Assembly: GCF_047948215.1 (NCBI RefSeq)
Contig: NC_134458.1
Location: 135,101,571-135,165,570 of the forward strand
Length of the DNA: 64,000 nucleotides
Origin: Lycorma delicatula
Lineage: Eukaryota > Arthropoda > Insecta > Hemiptera > Fulgoridae
Reading direction: 5' to 3'
Part shown: piece by piece, positions 51,440 through 62,745 of the stretch
How the letters are laid out: each line of letters opens with the position of its first letter
How positions within the stretch are numbered: the stretch's first letter is position 1
Program-made: the position numbers and the translations under genes
The notes under the pieces: model-generated
Told to the model about the DNA's origin: nothing
Databases searched by the model: none
Seen by the model: the letters and a program-made list of their open reading frames with translations, nothing else

Positions 51440-52750
51440 ATAACACAATATACCACCAAACATGTTGATCGCAACAACGAAATTTAGTCCTAGTTCTCTT
51501 GGAAACCATGCTACAGTCAGAAAATTTAATTTAGCAGAGTCTTATATTAGTAAGTGACTAAAGGGAGAAAATTTCTCGTAGCCAATAAAAACAAGAGCGT
51601 TTTGGCGTAACATGCAAAATATCCGGAAATAGAAGAAAACTTACATCGTATATATGGAATATACATCATTTTGTATATGCGATTTCTACAGAAATGTATT
51701 GCATGAAATCCCTAGAAATATCCGATGAATACTGGTAGGAATGAATTTAAAGCTAGTTTTAATCGGGTAGGCCGATTTCTATGCCGACAGTTTTTCTATT
51801 CGAAAATTAACAACGATAGCACAGCGGTTACAAGAAGCATACGAAGGTAAACTGTTAAACTTTCAAAGATATGTTATTAATTTACGAAAAAAGAACAATT
51901 ATTCTCTAAATCAAAATGGGAATGCGGACCCCTGTCACCAATAACTTCTGAATGCACAAGAGTATTCAGATATGAACTACAGGTTATGAAAAACAACGTT
52001 ACTCATTGATGCTGACAATATTTTTGGACGGGAAAAATTACTCCCCTAAGTAATTTTTAAAAGAAAACACCTACTGAAAGGTGAAAAATTCCCAGCCGAT
52101 GTCGCCAAACGAATATAAGGAAAGAGATGATTGAGTAATGGGAATTAATATTGGACTAGATTAAATTCGCCTGTGAGCACTGGGCAGGGGTTTTATTACG
52201 AAAACCTTCCGTATTTTCAATGGTCAGTTTTAGGGATCACACGACCGTTGATGTAAAACAAAGACTTGCTGGAAAGTGTGATTAGATTATTTATTATTCC
52301 TGGTTTAATATCATCTATTCTTGAACTTCTAGATACCTGCGTAAACTGACGATTAAGAACCAAACTCCGTAAACAGTATAGACACGAAGTGGCCAAAATG
52401 ACAACTCGAGACTACATTATCTGGTAATATTAAGGAAACTGTTTTTGATTCACATTTATGAGTGGATTATTTCGGCTAAAACATAAAAACCAGATGATTT
52501 AATTCAAAAATCGTTTAAAAAATGTTGTATTTTGAAAGATCTCGATGGAATTGAGGATGATTATTCGTGGTTAAGTGATTACGAATATAACTGCAATTGT
52601 ATGAATGTACAAATAACAATACCTTCAATCTTCTACGGTGAGTTTTTTTAATAAAATGCAAAAAAAAATAAAAACTTTTTACTTTTTTCAATTTTCCAAA
52701 CCTAGGTGCGCGTCTTACATGGGTGCTCTTGATAGATAGGTTTACACGGT
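51440..52750 (+). pseudogene. Pogo/Tigger-like transposase remnant
   Basis: Decayed plus-strand transposase of the pogo group. Blocks in order: NHATVRKFNLAESYISK (near 51507, helix-turn-helix), YAISTEMYCMKSLEIS (51680-51725, CENP-B-type domain), LTTIAQRL and NFQRYVINLRKKNNYSL (51810-51915). Next come GNADPCH (normally GNADETPV, first catalytic Asp), TTGYEKQRYSLM, VIFKRKHLLKG and KFPADVAKR (52090-52110). FRGHT-like text (FRDHTTV, 52232) precedes SSILELLDTCVN (52309-52350) and KNVVF*KISMELR near 52530. The right edge (GGTGCGCGTCTTACATGGGT…GGTTTACACGGTA, 52703-52751) has the look of a pogo terminal region. No matching left end was seen. Many stops and frame changes make it dead. Confidence 0.85.
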
Positions 52751-52759
52751 ATTTATTAT

Positions 52760-54924
52760 CTGTAATTATTAAAGACAGAACATTTAAATTTGTTATTTTT
52801 AACTTTTAATATTATATTATTCATGTTATTTTTTAATTTTAATTTTTTAAAATTTCATGTTATACCTTTCATTCTGCTTTTAAAAATCTGTTGCAACGGA
52901 GAAATCAATTAATAAACTAGTATAAAATATTCTTGGTTCGCCAGAAATATTTCAGAATTATCTACTTGAAGTGAGTGAAATATAAATCTAATACTAACAT
53001 TCATAATTTAGTAATATTATATAAATGTTACGTAATTGAAAAAAAGATCGTAAACTAAATGAAAAAAAGGAAGAAATCAGGAATAAAAACGTGTTATTAA
53101 AATATAAGTTAGAGTAATAAAAAAGAACAACATCTGAAAAGATTAATTTTCGATAAAAAAACCCGATAATATAAAGACCGCAATTTAGGGGACTTTTACT
53201 TTCTTTTGATCATAATATTACAGATGTAAAATACTTTAAACAAGACACATAAATTAAATTGAATAGCCGGTAATAATGAACGTTATACGAGATTATAAAA
53301 ATATTTCTCAGTGGTTATATATCTGTGTGTGTTCGTACGTCTGCATATAAGGTATGTGCTCTGTACTACTTTCACTATGATTACTTGACATTTTATGATG
53401 AGAGGGCTAGTGTGTTGACAGTAATGACGCTCCACAAAACGTTACTTAATTTTACACAGGCTTACGCGCTCTTGTATGCATCACTTCGTGAATTTTATTT
53501 GTAAGATATACACAAGTGAAAACGGTAAACAATTATTATTTAAATATTATTTAAAACACAATTAACACAGTTACTCGGATTTCAATAAAGCCTTATTACT
53601 GTCCTAGAATTTAGAGAAAATACTTTATTACTAGCAATAAAAGAACATTTTAATATATAGAGTAGAAAATTACTTTAATTCAGTTTTCTGTTTTTATGTC
53701 AGATTTACTGGCATATATCAAGCTTTAACTCACAAATCAAGTCTGTCTAGTCAGTATCAAACCTAAAAAATCTCAAATAATGGTGTTAATTAAAATCTAA
53801 GTAACAAATTACTTTATCCACTACTATATAAATATGATATTTTTGAAGTTTGAACATAGAAAATTATCTTATCGCTTAGTTTAAAGTCCCATAGTGTACA
53901 GCAGATGGGGAGTGAAGTGTACGTTAAACTTAAACCACGCCCACGTAGGAGTGGTTTTGATATAGTATCAAAAAACAAAAATGTGTTATATATAAAATTG
54001 CAGAATAAATTTTAAAGTATTAAAAAGCAAAAATTCTGTTACTAAATATTTAAATATATTATAAATTTTTTAGAGATATATTACTATTAAAAAATAAATA
54101 TTTAATCATATTATCATTAATTAACATTTCTTAATTACTTTATTTTCGTAGTTTCGTTTAAACGTTTATTAAAAATGAAATATTTTATTTTTAAGAAAAT
54201 GATTAAAATTAATAATAATAATAATAATAATAAAAGATTTTATTTTAATTCAAAAACAAACTCAATTATATGACATATATTACAAATTAAAAAAAAGGCT
54301 ATTTCTCGCGGAGATAATTACATTTGAGTTTCTATTAATATTTTAATAAACTTATTAAAATTACAAATTTTTCATAAAACGTTCTTATAAAGGAACACAT
54401 TTGAATAAAAACATATTCCTCTTCGTTTTTGGAAGGTAAATTTGTACGTAAACTTATTAGTAAAGAGATAATTAAAATATTGTTTAAATTGTGGTGTGTT
54501 GCCATAATTTTTTTTGTGAAAGTAAATAACTTCTTTAAAAAATAAAACAGATTTAAAAAAGGCTGATAGGGAACGAAATCTATAATAAAACTGAAAAATC
54601 ACTGTGGAACATTTTTTCGATTGTTGCATTGAGTTACACGTAGACTGTAAATAAATTTTAAAGATTCTAAACATATTTCTATCGAAAACTCTTTTAAATT
54701 CAACAACTCTTACGTTAGAGTGAAAGTGACATAAGTCAATCAATAACGGTACAATCATGATTTTTTATTGGCAGAAGGTGATTTTATGATTTAATGACAT
54801 TTAGTTTATTCTTCTGTTTTTACATAAATCATGAATTATTGTACTTACGTCAAATTAAGTTTTTGTATGCCATAAAATAAAAATAACATTTGCCGTACAT
54901 TGATAATAAATTACATTGTAATTT
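52760..54924. other. AT-rich sequence
   Basis: Includes an (AAT)n run at 54212-54233. A minus-strand open frame at 54758-54372 is low-complexity and unsupported. Confidence 0.45.
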
Positions 54925-55313
54925 AACTAACATCTTCCGTCGCGGCTTCGCTCGCCCTATATGTGTATAGAATTTAAAAATAAGAAATAGTTTTAGGTTT
55001 TTGCTCTTAGAGTTATCGCTATTCACAACTTCCCTTCTGTTATTTCTTTTGCTTCAAATGATATAATTTTAAACAGCGTATTACACTGCCTAGAATTATA
55101 TAAGAAATGTTTAGATAAAAGATGTTTACACAAAATAAAATTTTTAATGATATCAGGAAGTTGTTCAAAAATTACTTTGTCCCCGGCACAGCAAAGTTCA
55201 GGAGATTCATCAATCCGATTTTTGGCACTGCAATGGTTAGATATTTCAATCATGTCAACTTTAAAATCAATTTTAAAATCAAAATATAATTTGAGACCTA
55301 ACATAATTCTCAA
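54925..55313 (-). pseudogene. Helitron-like protein fragment
   Basis: On the minus strand, 55313-55023, a frame reads CSAKNRIDESPELCCAGDKV, then LPDIIKNFIL, LSKHFLYNSRQCNTLFKIIS. This follows the conserved pattern just upstream of the Rep domain in animal Helitrons (CCxxGKV…LPxxLKxLL…SKxFLxNIRxYNSxFxFxSF). The nearby GC-rich words CGTCGCGGCTTCGCTCGCCC at 54940-54959 also occur in such elements. No Rep or helicase motif is present, so it is only a fragment. Confidence 0.55.
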
Positions 55314-57764
55314 CGGTTGAACTCGATTTTGAGCCGAGCGTATTCGTTGCTCTCAAGTATTTGAGAACGCTCTAGTGTATATTCATATTGTCTACGATCA
55401 TAAATTCTAATAATCCTAGAAATTCTTCTTCTAGGATCTGTAATCTCGCCGACCTAGACATTATGAAAAATATTAATACCACTAAACTGAAAGTTGAATT
55501 CATGTCAATTATGTGTGTAGCTTACCCTGATGGAACTTCTTAGATCAGAATATAAAAATCTTCAGAAAACTACTTTACCGCGTTAGGATGAGTTCTCACG
55601 GATGGCCGTCCGATTAGACAATGGCATTAAATTTAGTAAAACACATAATAAATATGAAAAAAATCGATATTGACAATAAATTCAATATTTCTCAAAGCAT
55701 CAAAACTTTGTTAAATGTGTAAATAGTCGTCATTCCCTTTAATTTTATTATTAAACTAATCTATTTTTACGTATATTGTGATAATAATATGAATTTATTT
55801 TTCATAGACAATGACATTAAAGTTAGTACACCATACAATAACTATCTGAATGATCGATATAGACAATGACATTAAATTTAGTAAAGGAAATTATTTATTT
55901 ATATGTTTTTTTTAATCTATGATCCATATAGCAGTGAGGTTAGTGAGGTGTCAACTGTGGTAGACATTCGGAGGTAAGTTACAGTTAAAATTTTGTAATG
56001 ATTGGTTCAGTTGTTTTCTCGGTTATCGGGAACAAATGAAAAAGACGTCTTTTTATATAGTAGTGAGATTATTAGTAGAAAAGACTTACTTCACTAAACT
56101 AAAAAAATGTTAATTTTTAAAAAAATTTGGTCCGGGTCAGCTTTAAACTTTTAATTTTGATATACTTTTTAAATTGGTAATATAAACCTATCTTGCTCAT
56201 CTTCGTGGGGACAGTTACATTGGGGACAAACAATAAATATTCTTATCACACCGTCATATCGTTACAATGATATCATATGCGTTGACTAATCTTTAAAGCA
56301 GAAAGTAAACAAAATATTTGAGAAACAGTTATAAATTATTTATAGTCTTTATAGTAAAATACTGGAGGTTATATTATAATTATTTGTACTGTAAATTTCA
56401 ATAATACTGTTCAATGTTTTTTTTGAAAGTGGTTCGTTACGTTTATGCCTTATTAAACCATTTGTCTGGCTTGGTTTTTTTTTATTTTGTGACGACAGGT
56501 TGTATAAAAAAACATGTCGTATTCCATCCGTTTAGTAACAGCTACTAAAGTAAGTTTTTAATTAACTTCTTTAATTCAAAAACTTCTTACAATTCCAGCA
56601 ACATTTTGGTGGAATTGTAAGAAGATGGGGCTTGTCGTATGCTAAATATGTGAAACTTTTTTCACGTGCAACTATTGTGGTATTGAGTAAATTTGATGTT
56701 TTTCTTAAATTTAAGGTGGAAATATTTTTCATCCTTTACTTAGCACCGGTGAAATCTACCTCCGCCTTCCGGCGTGCCGAATGGGACTTTTTGTCAGTGG
56801 TATTAATATTTCAGTACTACAGTAATATTTGAAATAAAATACTTAATACAAAAGTAACGTAATTAATTCACAACGTATGTATAATTTAATTTTTTTTCAG
56901 AAAATTAAATGGTTGATCCTGATAATTAGACAGATTAGGCTGTAATTATTGATTGAAGTACACAAATGATTAAATAACGTTTATATATGTTGGTCAATCT
57001 AATACTTTCGGAAAGGCGGGAATATTTTTGCGCGTGAGACGTCAATCTCTGTCTTACTTCATCGGTTGTGGGATATCAGATCAGATGCAGGATGTAGGCA
57101 GATTTTGTGTCTAGGGTTACTATAAAAAATAAAAATTAAATTATCCGTGCAATTAAATATATAAAATATACCAGGACTGATAAAATTAAGCCATAAGATA
57201 ATAAGATTTTACGGTAATTTAAATATGATAAGAGAAGTATATGACACATTCCATACAGTCGGAGATCGGGAAAATAAGAATCAAAATACTAAAAATCTAA
57301 ATTATGCTGTTATTTTTTTAATGGTAATATAAAATGCGTGCAATTACATAAGTTTTACAGAAAAAATTAATATAATACAATAAATTATAAAAATTTTATT
57401 ATTTTCTTTTTAGGTAAGTTAAGTCTACGTTATTTATTGTCATGAGATACAAAGGTATGACCGATTATGATTTACGTAAACCAGTTTTACCTCTATACAT
57501 TATGTAAAAATCGAAAATAAAACGAAAACTCCAAAAAATCAATTGAATATAATGGAAATAATATAATATTATATCATATATTTCATATATATGGAAGTAA
57601 TATTAAATATAACCATCTAATAGTATTTTAATGTAATGTTATTGATTGTAACGATAATTCCTTACTATTTAATGTATAAGATTCCGTTTCTCGGTGGTCT
57701 GGATTAAAAACTTCGATTTTCTAATCTAAATTGTAATATTTTTTTTATTATAATACAAATTATA
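55314..57764. other. AT-rich sequence with a repeated motif
   Basis: The word AGACAATGACATTAAATTTAG and close variants occur near 55616, 55806 and 55860, perhaps part of a Helitron-like or other non-coding repeat. A plus-strand open frame at 56632-56832 is unsupported. One hairpin lies at 56583-56624. Confidence 0.4.
56583..56624. repeat. Perfect 15 bp hairpin
   Basis: CTTCTTACAATTCCA (56583-56597) and its exact reverse complement (56610-56624) around a 12 bp loop. Confidence 0.95.
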
Positions 57765-57936
57765 CCAATCTCTGTGGTGGAGTGGTAGCGTCTCGGCCTT
57801 TCATCAGGAAATCTTGGGATCAAATATCGGTCAGGCATGGCATTTTTTATACAAAATTTCATTTCCACATTTCCACGAACAAGCCTCCCGCTTATGTTAG
57901 TTCATCAAGCAAAAAAAAAAAAAAAAAAAAAAAAAA
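57765..57936 (+). mobile_element. SINE type C with long A tail
   Basis: The head CCAATCTCTGTGGTGGAGTG and GTCTCGGCCTTTCATCAGGA match the tRNA-like part of types B and C. The body (ATTTTTTATACAAAATTTCA…AACAAGCCTCCCGCTTATGT) matches the copies at 27768 and 30157. It ends in GTTCATCAAGC and an A run of 26. Box B has decayed (TGGGATCAAATAT). Confidence 0.85.
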
Positions 57937-58149
57937 TACTCTTACGCAGTTGACCGACTTTGTAATTTTATTTTGTTTCCTTTTAAAAAAGTATCAGCTC
58001 ATTCTAATCTAGAATTTATCGAAGAAAACGAATGAAGAAATCAATAAACAATAGAAAAGCAAATTAAAATAAAATAAAACTGTACCCAAAATATAAATAA
58101 TAATAAAGATATTTTAATATGCTGTAAAAAAAAAAATCAGTAAAAGTTA

Positions 58150-58615
58150 ATAATTCCGATGCCCTCACTATTTCGCAATTAGAAACGCATTGATTTTCAC
58201 CGAGTACAACGCACTACATACGATCGAATAAAATCAGTAGACCCTACATGCACACATCAAGCTTCACACTCACCACTGTGGCTCACTGCATAAGCGTGTA
58301 TGAAAAATACATCACTACACAGATAACATACCCCTTAGATAAAAATCATAGTCATATGACCCTCAAAATAGGTAACGCTATCTGAATACGCCATACAATA
58401 TTGTTAACAATAGATACCCCAGATGAAGAAACATCAACATTCCAACTTGCAGCATCATAACAAACCATGCTTCTAACCCAAATTTTTTCGACTTTAGATT
58501 GAGCGTTAGTCAAGAACAACAAAATCAATCTTCATTAAATTTCCAGATGCAACCTAAATTTCAATGAAATTGATTTAGACGTTTTAGAGATTTTCGAGCC
58601 AAAATATCTTTAAAT

Positions 58616-58651
<36 letters not shown>
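58150..58651 (+). repeat. Repeat family R-X, left part of the interrupted copy
   Basis: Corresponds to 21690-22060 (CTCACTATTTCGCAATTAGA, GTAGACCCTACATGCACACA, TTTAGAGATTTTCGAGCCAA). It ends in a TA microsatellite (58619-58651), in which the LTR element starts. The other part resumes at 62617. Confidence 0.75.
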
Positions 58652-58655
<4 letters not shown>

Positions 58656-59240
58656 GGAGAATAAAGTACAGTGGAGTATCTTCCGACAAAACGATGAGAA
58701 TATTCTTTAGAATATCTGTATTTTTAGTAGTTTTAAGAAATGTACTATTACTTGTAATGTTTTGTAAAATAAGGTTTAAATTGTTTTATTGCGGTAGGCT
58801 TAGGCCTAGGTAGGCACATGGTTGTCAACGTAGTCGGGATCCCAGGACGATAGGGGTATCATAAAATTAATAAGGAAAAGGAAATATGCAGTAGGTATAT
58901 TATTTGAGAATATTGAGAAAAGGTAGTCTTGCTTTGGAACCCAGATCGAACGGACGTCCTGGTGGTCGCGAATTCGTTGTTTCCCTGAGCCTCGGTCTAT
59001 CGCAGGTTGTTTTAGTATTGTTTGAGTTCTAAATTAAATTAATCTTATATTATGATTCGTGTACTGCTGAGTTATTGATGGGTGATAGTTATCATTTGTA
59101 ATTGTTTCATTGTACGAGTTGTCTACTCATTTTTATTGGTTGAGCTTTATTATAGTCTTATATATTCTCCACTTGTAATAATAAAAGTGAGTGAAACACA
59201 AAACGTTGAATCCCTGACAAATCTCCTCGCCTCTCCGACA
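58652..59240 (+). repeat. 5' LTR
   Basis: 589 bp. It appears base-for-base identical to the 3' LTR. Short inverted ends TGTCGGAGA/TCTCCGACA. Confidence 0.95.
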
Positions 59241-59254
59241 TCAGAAGTGGGATC
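59241..59254 (+). promoter_or_regulatory. Possible tRNA primer-binding site
   Basis: TCAGAAGTGGGATC follows the 5' LTR directly. Its complement resembles the 3' arm of a leucine-type tRNA (CCCACTTCTGA) without the terminal bases. Assignment is tentative. Confidence 0.4.
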
Positions 59255-60080
59255 GTCTCCATCTGGTCCATCACCTGATCAGTGGAATACATTGTTTGAG
59301 TTTATGAAGTGTTGTATGCAAAAGCCATTATCGACAAAGAAAAGTGTTGCGTTACCACGATTTAATCCAGAGAGTGCGGGATCGGATTCTGTTGCTTGGT
59401 GCTCTGCAGCAGAACTGTGTCTATTAGAATCATCCTCTTCATCGCGCAATGTGACGTGTTTCAAATGTGGGGTAGCTGGTCATATTGCGCCAAACTGTAC
59501 GGCTCCAGGTAGCAGCCGTAGCGGTCCAGGGAACAACAAGGAGAATGGTAGCGTCGAACGCCGTGTGAATCTTTGCACAGTTGCAGCTCCTACTGGTATT
59601 CTAAACCATCTTGGTGAGTCGTTTCCATATTGTTTTGATTCAGGAGCGGAATGCTCATTAATAAAGGAATCGATAGCGATTAAGTTTTCTGGACGTAGAA
59701 TTAATGAATTAATAATTTTGAAAGGCATCGGAAATGTTGTAGTAAATTGTAGCATGCAAATTTTATCTATTGTAATTATGGATTTGTTTACATTAGAGAT
59801 TCTTTTTCACGTTGTCCCAGATGAATATTTGAGTTATAATATTTTAATTGGTCGAGAAATTTTGAGCTTGGGTTTTGAAGTAAATATTTCTCAAAATAAT
59901 TTTAAAATCTGTAAATCTAAAGTAGTAAATGAATGTAGTAAATTCGAAATTATAAATTTTGATAATGTTGATACAGATGTTGATAAAAATGATAAAATAA
60001 GATTAGTTTCAATCTTAAAAGAGTATGAAAGTTCTTTTATTACGGGTTTTTCAAAGAGCAATTTTAAAGGCATTGGGTGA
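59241..60080 (+). pseudogene. Truncated gag and protease of the LTR element
   Basis: The open frame continues from within the 5' LTR (upstream ATG at 59082, probably not the real start) to a stop at 60080. Domains in order: a gag start (KKSVALPRFNPESAGSDSVA, near 59337-59395), and an abrupt join to the knuckle CFKCGVAGHIAPNC (59458-59499, CX2CX4HX4C). The aspartic protease follows, with its catalytic DSGA at 59637-59648, followed by CSLI and a distal NILIGREIL (near 59839-59865). The capsid between the two gag parts is missing. The frame is open despite this, so the deletion kept the phase. It ends where it is joined to the reverse transcriptase in another frame. Confidence 0.85.
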
Positions 60081-60977
60081 GCTCGCGTACACTTTCGTTG
60101 TAGTTTATCTAGACGATGTACTGATAATTGCAGATACGATAGAAGAAGCGTTTGAAAGACTTCAAGTGGTATTAAAAATTCTTTAGATGCGGGATTCTCA
60201 TTTAATTTTTCAAAATGTTCTTTTCTCAAAACATCTGTTGCATATCTTGGGTATGAGATTCAAGAAGGACAAGTTCGTCCAAACCCTCGTAAAATAAACC
60301 CTTTAACAATGTTACCCGCTCCAAGGACCGTTACTCAGCTTAGACAGTTTATTGGCCTTGCATCTTATTTCCGACGGTTTGTCCCTAAGTTTTCACAAAT
60401 CATGAAACCATTATATGCTCTTACCTCAGGTAAAAAATATATTGAGTGGACTGAGACACATGAAAACGCCCGACAAAAAGTAATTCATACTTTGACCAAC
60501 GAACCCGTCTTAATTATCTTTGACCCGGATTATCCTATAGAACTGCATACCGATGCTAGTTCCGATGGGTACGGAGCAATACTCATGCATAAAGTAGACG
60601 GTAAAAATAAAGTTATTGAATACTTTAGTAAAAGGACAAGCCCAGCCGAGTCCAGGTATCATTCTTACGAACTCGAAACTATGGCCGTTGTTAAATCTAT
60701 TAAACATTTTCGGCATTACTTGCATGGACGACAATTTACTGTTGTAACTGATTGTAATTCATTGAAATCTTCTCAAAATAAGATTGATCTTAATGATAGA
60801 GTCCATAGGTGGTGGGCTTATTTACAGGCTTTTCAGTTCGATATAGTTTATAGAGAAGGCAAACGTATGTCGCACGCGGATTTCTTCTCTCGAAACCCTT
60901 TGTCCGATTTACCAAAACAGGTTAATAAGTTTAAAATAGGAGATCACGTTTTGATTAAGAACGAAGAACGTAATTAA
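60049..60977 (+). pseudogene. Partial reverse transcriptase, RNase H and integrase C-terminus of the LTR element
   Basis: The reverse transcriptase is joined in at FQRAILKALGELAY (60049) and has the catalytic YLDD (60106-60117). A frame change at about 60186 leads through FNFSKCSF and VAYLGYEIQEG to an open frame from 60309. There PAPRTVTQLRQFIGLASYFR is the connection domain. RNase H shows HTDASSDGYGAIL and SYELETMAVVKSIKHFRHYL. After SHADFFSRNPL the text jumps to KFKIGDHVLIKNEERN, the integrase C-terminal part, followed after a stop by KFRGPFVVTELLDNDRYTLK (to about 61053). The integrase zinc finger and DDE core are missing, as is the N-terminal half of the reverse transcriptase. Confidence 0.88.
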
Positions 60978-61170
60978 ACGAAACTCGATAGAAAATTTAG
61001 AGGTCCATTCGTAGTAACAGAATTACTTGATAACGACAGGTACACACTAAAATCTTTAAGTAGTAGTAGAAGTTATAAGTATAGTCATGATAAGTTGAGA
61101 GAAATGCCTGAGAATTATATTCCTAATGAGTTGGATGTTTCCTCGGACAATGAAAGTTGTGCCGAGGAGA

Positions 61171-61767
61171 CTGTTGATGTTGGTCCTGAAACAGGGACTA
61201 TGGTTTAAAAAGAGACCACCAATGACGCAATGCACTAATGGCTGGCAGCAGGTCGTGGACCTGGCATTTTTGTTTTTCGCACATGCATCAGTGTGTAGTC
61301 GTAACTGCAAACTAAATTAGTGGCTAATGTTAGTTTGATCAGGGCGCGATGGGCACCTGATGATGTGTCGGGCAGGTAGTTGTGGCAACTACAGAATATG
61401 TATGATACTGTATGTGGCATACAGAGTAGCCTAGAGATAGTGCAGAGGTCTATTGGTGGAGGAAATAAAACTGTTGATGTTGGTCCTGAAACAGGGACTA
61501 TGGTTTAAAAGGAGACCACCAATGACGCAATGCACTAATGGCTGGCAGCAGGTCGTGGACCTGGAATTTTTATTTTTCGCACATGCATCAGTGTGTAGTC
61601 GTAACTGCAAACTAAATTAGTGGCTAATGTTAGTTTGATCAGGGCGCGATGGGCACCTGATGATGTGTCGGGCAGGTAGTTGTGGCAACTACAGAATATG
61701 TATGATACTGTATGTGGCATACAGGGTAGCCTAGAGATAGTGCAGAGGTCTATTGGTGGAGGAAATT
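61171..61767 (+). repeat. Exact-period tandem duplication, two units of 300 bp, inside the LTR element
   Basis: Unit 1 (61171-61470) and unit 2 (61471-61767) share a strict 300 bp register. I see four substitutions (61211/61511, 61265/61565, 61272/61572 and one at about 61424/61724). Each contains CTGGCAGCAGGTCGTGGACC and TGTGTCGGGCAGGTAGTTGT. The reverse-strand open frame seen in each unit is a by-product. Confidence 0.96.
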
Positions 61768-62027
61768 AAATCTTATTTGACAGTTAACTGATAAGGAATA
61801 ATGATTGATGGCTTTTCGATCTCTTGAGTACTGTACGATGACTATTTAGGATAATGAATAATTAATGGATTTCTGTTACTCGAGAGGACTTCTGAATCTA
61901 TCTTTTGTACTTTAACTATTGTAAAATGCTTTATAATGACCGAGGTCAGTTGAAAGCAAAAATTAAAATACCACTGTAACTCAATGTTTTAGATACACCC
62001 GAGGGCGTGTGATTGTCAGAATGGCCG
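61768..62027 (+). other. LTR element 3' untranslated part, no clear polypurine tract
   Basis: The region just before the 3' LTR reads CACCCGAGGGCGTGTGATTG and TCAGAATGGCCG, not a purine run. The usual plus-strand primer site is not evident. Confidence 0.5.
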
Positions 62028-62616
62028 TGTCGGAGAATAAAGTACAGTGGAGTATCTTCCGACAAAACGATGAGAATATTCTTTAGAATATCTGTATTTT
62101 TAGTAGTTTTAAGAAATGTACTATTACTTGTAATGTTTTGTAAAATAAGGTTTAAATTGTTTTATTGCGGTAGGCTTAGGCCTAGGTAGGCACATGGTTG
62201 TCAACGTAGTCGGGATCCCAGGACGATAGGGGTATCATAAAATTAATAAGGAAAAGGAAATATGCAGTAGGTATATTATTTGAGAATATTGAGAAAAGGT
62301 AGTCTTGCTTTGGAACCCAGATCGAACGGACGTCCTGGTGGTCGCGAATTCGTTGTTTCCCTGAGCCTCGGTCTATCGCAGGTTGTTTTAGTATTGTTTG
62401 AGTTCTAAATTAAATTAATCTTATATTATGATTCGTGTACTGCTGAGTTATTGATGGGTGATAGTTATCATTTGTAATTGTTTCATTGTACGAGTTGTCT
62501 ACTCATTTTTATTGGTTGAGCTTTATTATAGTCTTATATATTCTCCACTTGTAATAATAAAAGTGAGTGAAACACAAAACGTTGAATCCCTGACAAATCT
62601 CCTCGCCTCTCCGACA
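62028..62616 (+). repeat. 3' LTR
   Basis: 589 bp. It appears identical to 58652-59240. The TA microsatellite resumes directly at 62617. Confidence 0.95.
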
Positions 62617-62745
62617 TATATATATATACATAAGAAAACCATAATTTAAGTAAATGTATTTTCAAAACGTAAAGAAAATTCATTTTCACTCCCCACTGCC
62701 ACCATGCGACCGAAAGTAATACCGCACTTTTCTTCAAAAAGTCGG
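62617..62745 (+). repeat. Repeat family R-X, right part of the interrupted copy
   Basis: After the TA run (62617-62627) comes text matching 22075-22190: GTAAATGTATTTTCAAAACG, AAAGAAAATTCATTTTCACT, CATGCGACCGAAAGTAATAC and CGCACTTTTCTTC. Confidence 0.7.

Larger units (their letters stand above)
58652..62616 (+). mobile_element. Ty3/gypsy-type LTR retrotransposon, internally deleted, LTRs identical by eye
   Basis: The element spans about 3.97 kb, bounded by 589 bp LTRs that begin TGTCGGAGA and end TCTCCGACA. It lies inside a TA run, so any 4 bp target duplication (TATA) cannot be distinguished. The coding part keeps the end of gag (one zinc knuckle), the protease motif, the end of the reverse transcriptase, RNase H and the integrase C-terminal piece. 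It lacks most of gag capsid, the front of the reverse transcriptase and the integrase core. The internal region is only about 2.8 kb. LTRs with no difference that I can see suggest recent insertion. Because of the losses it would have depended on proteins from a complete relative. Confidence 0.92.

Noticed and set aside
61056..61720. Repeated minus-strand frame (MPHTVSYIFCSCHNYLPDTS)
   Set aside because: It appears twice only because of the 300 bp tandem duplication and resembles no known protein.
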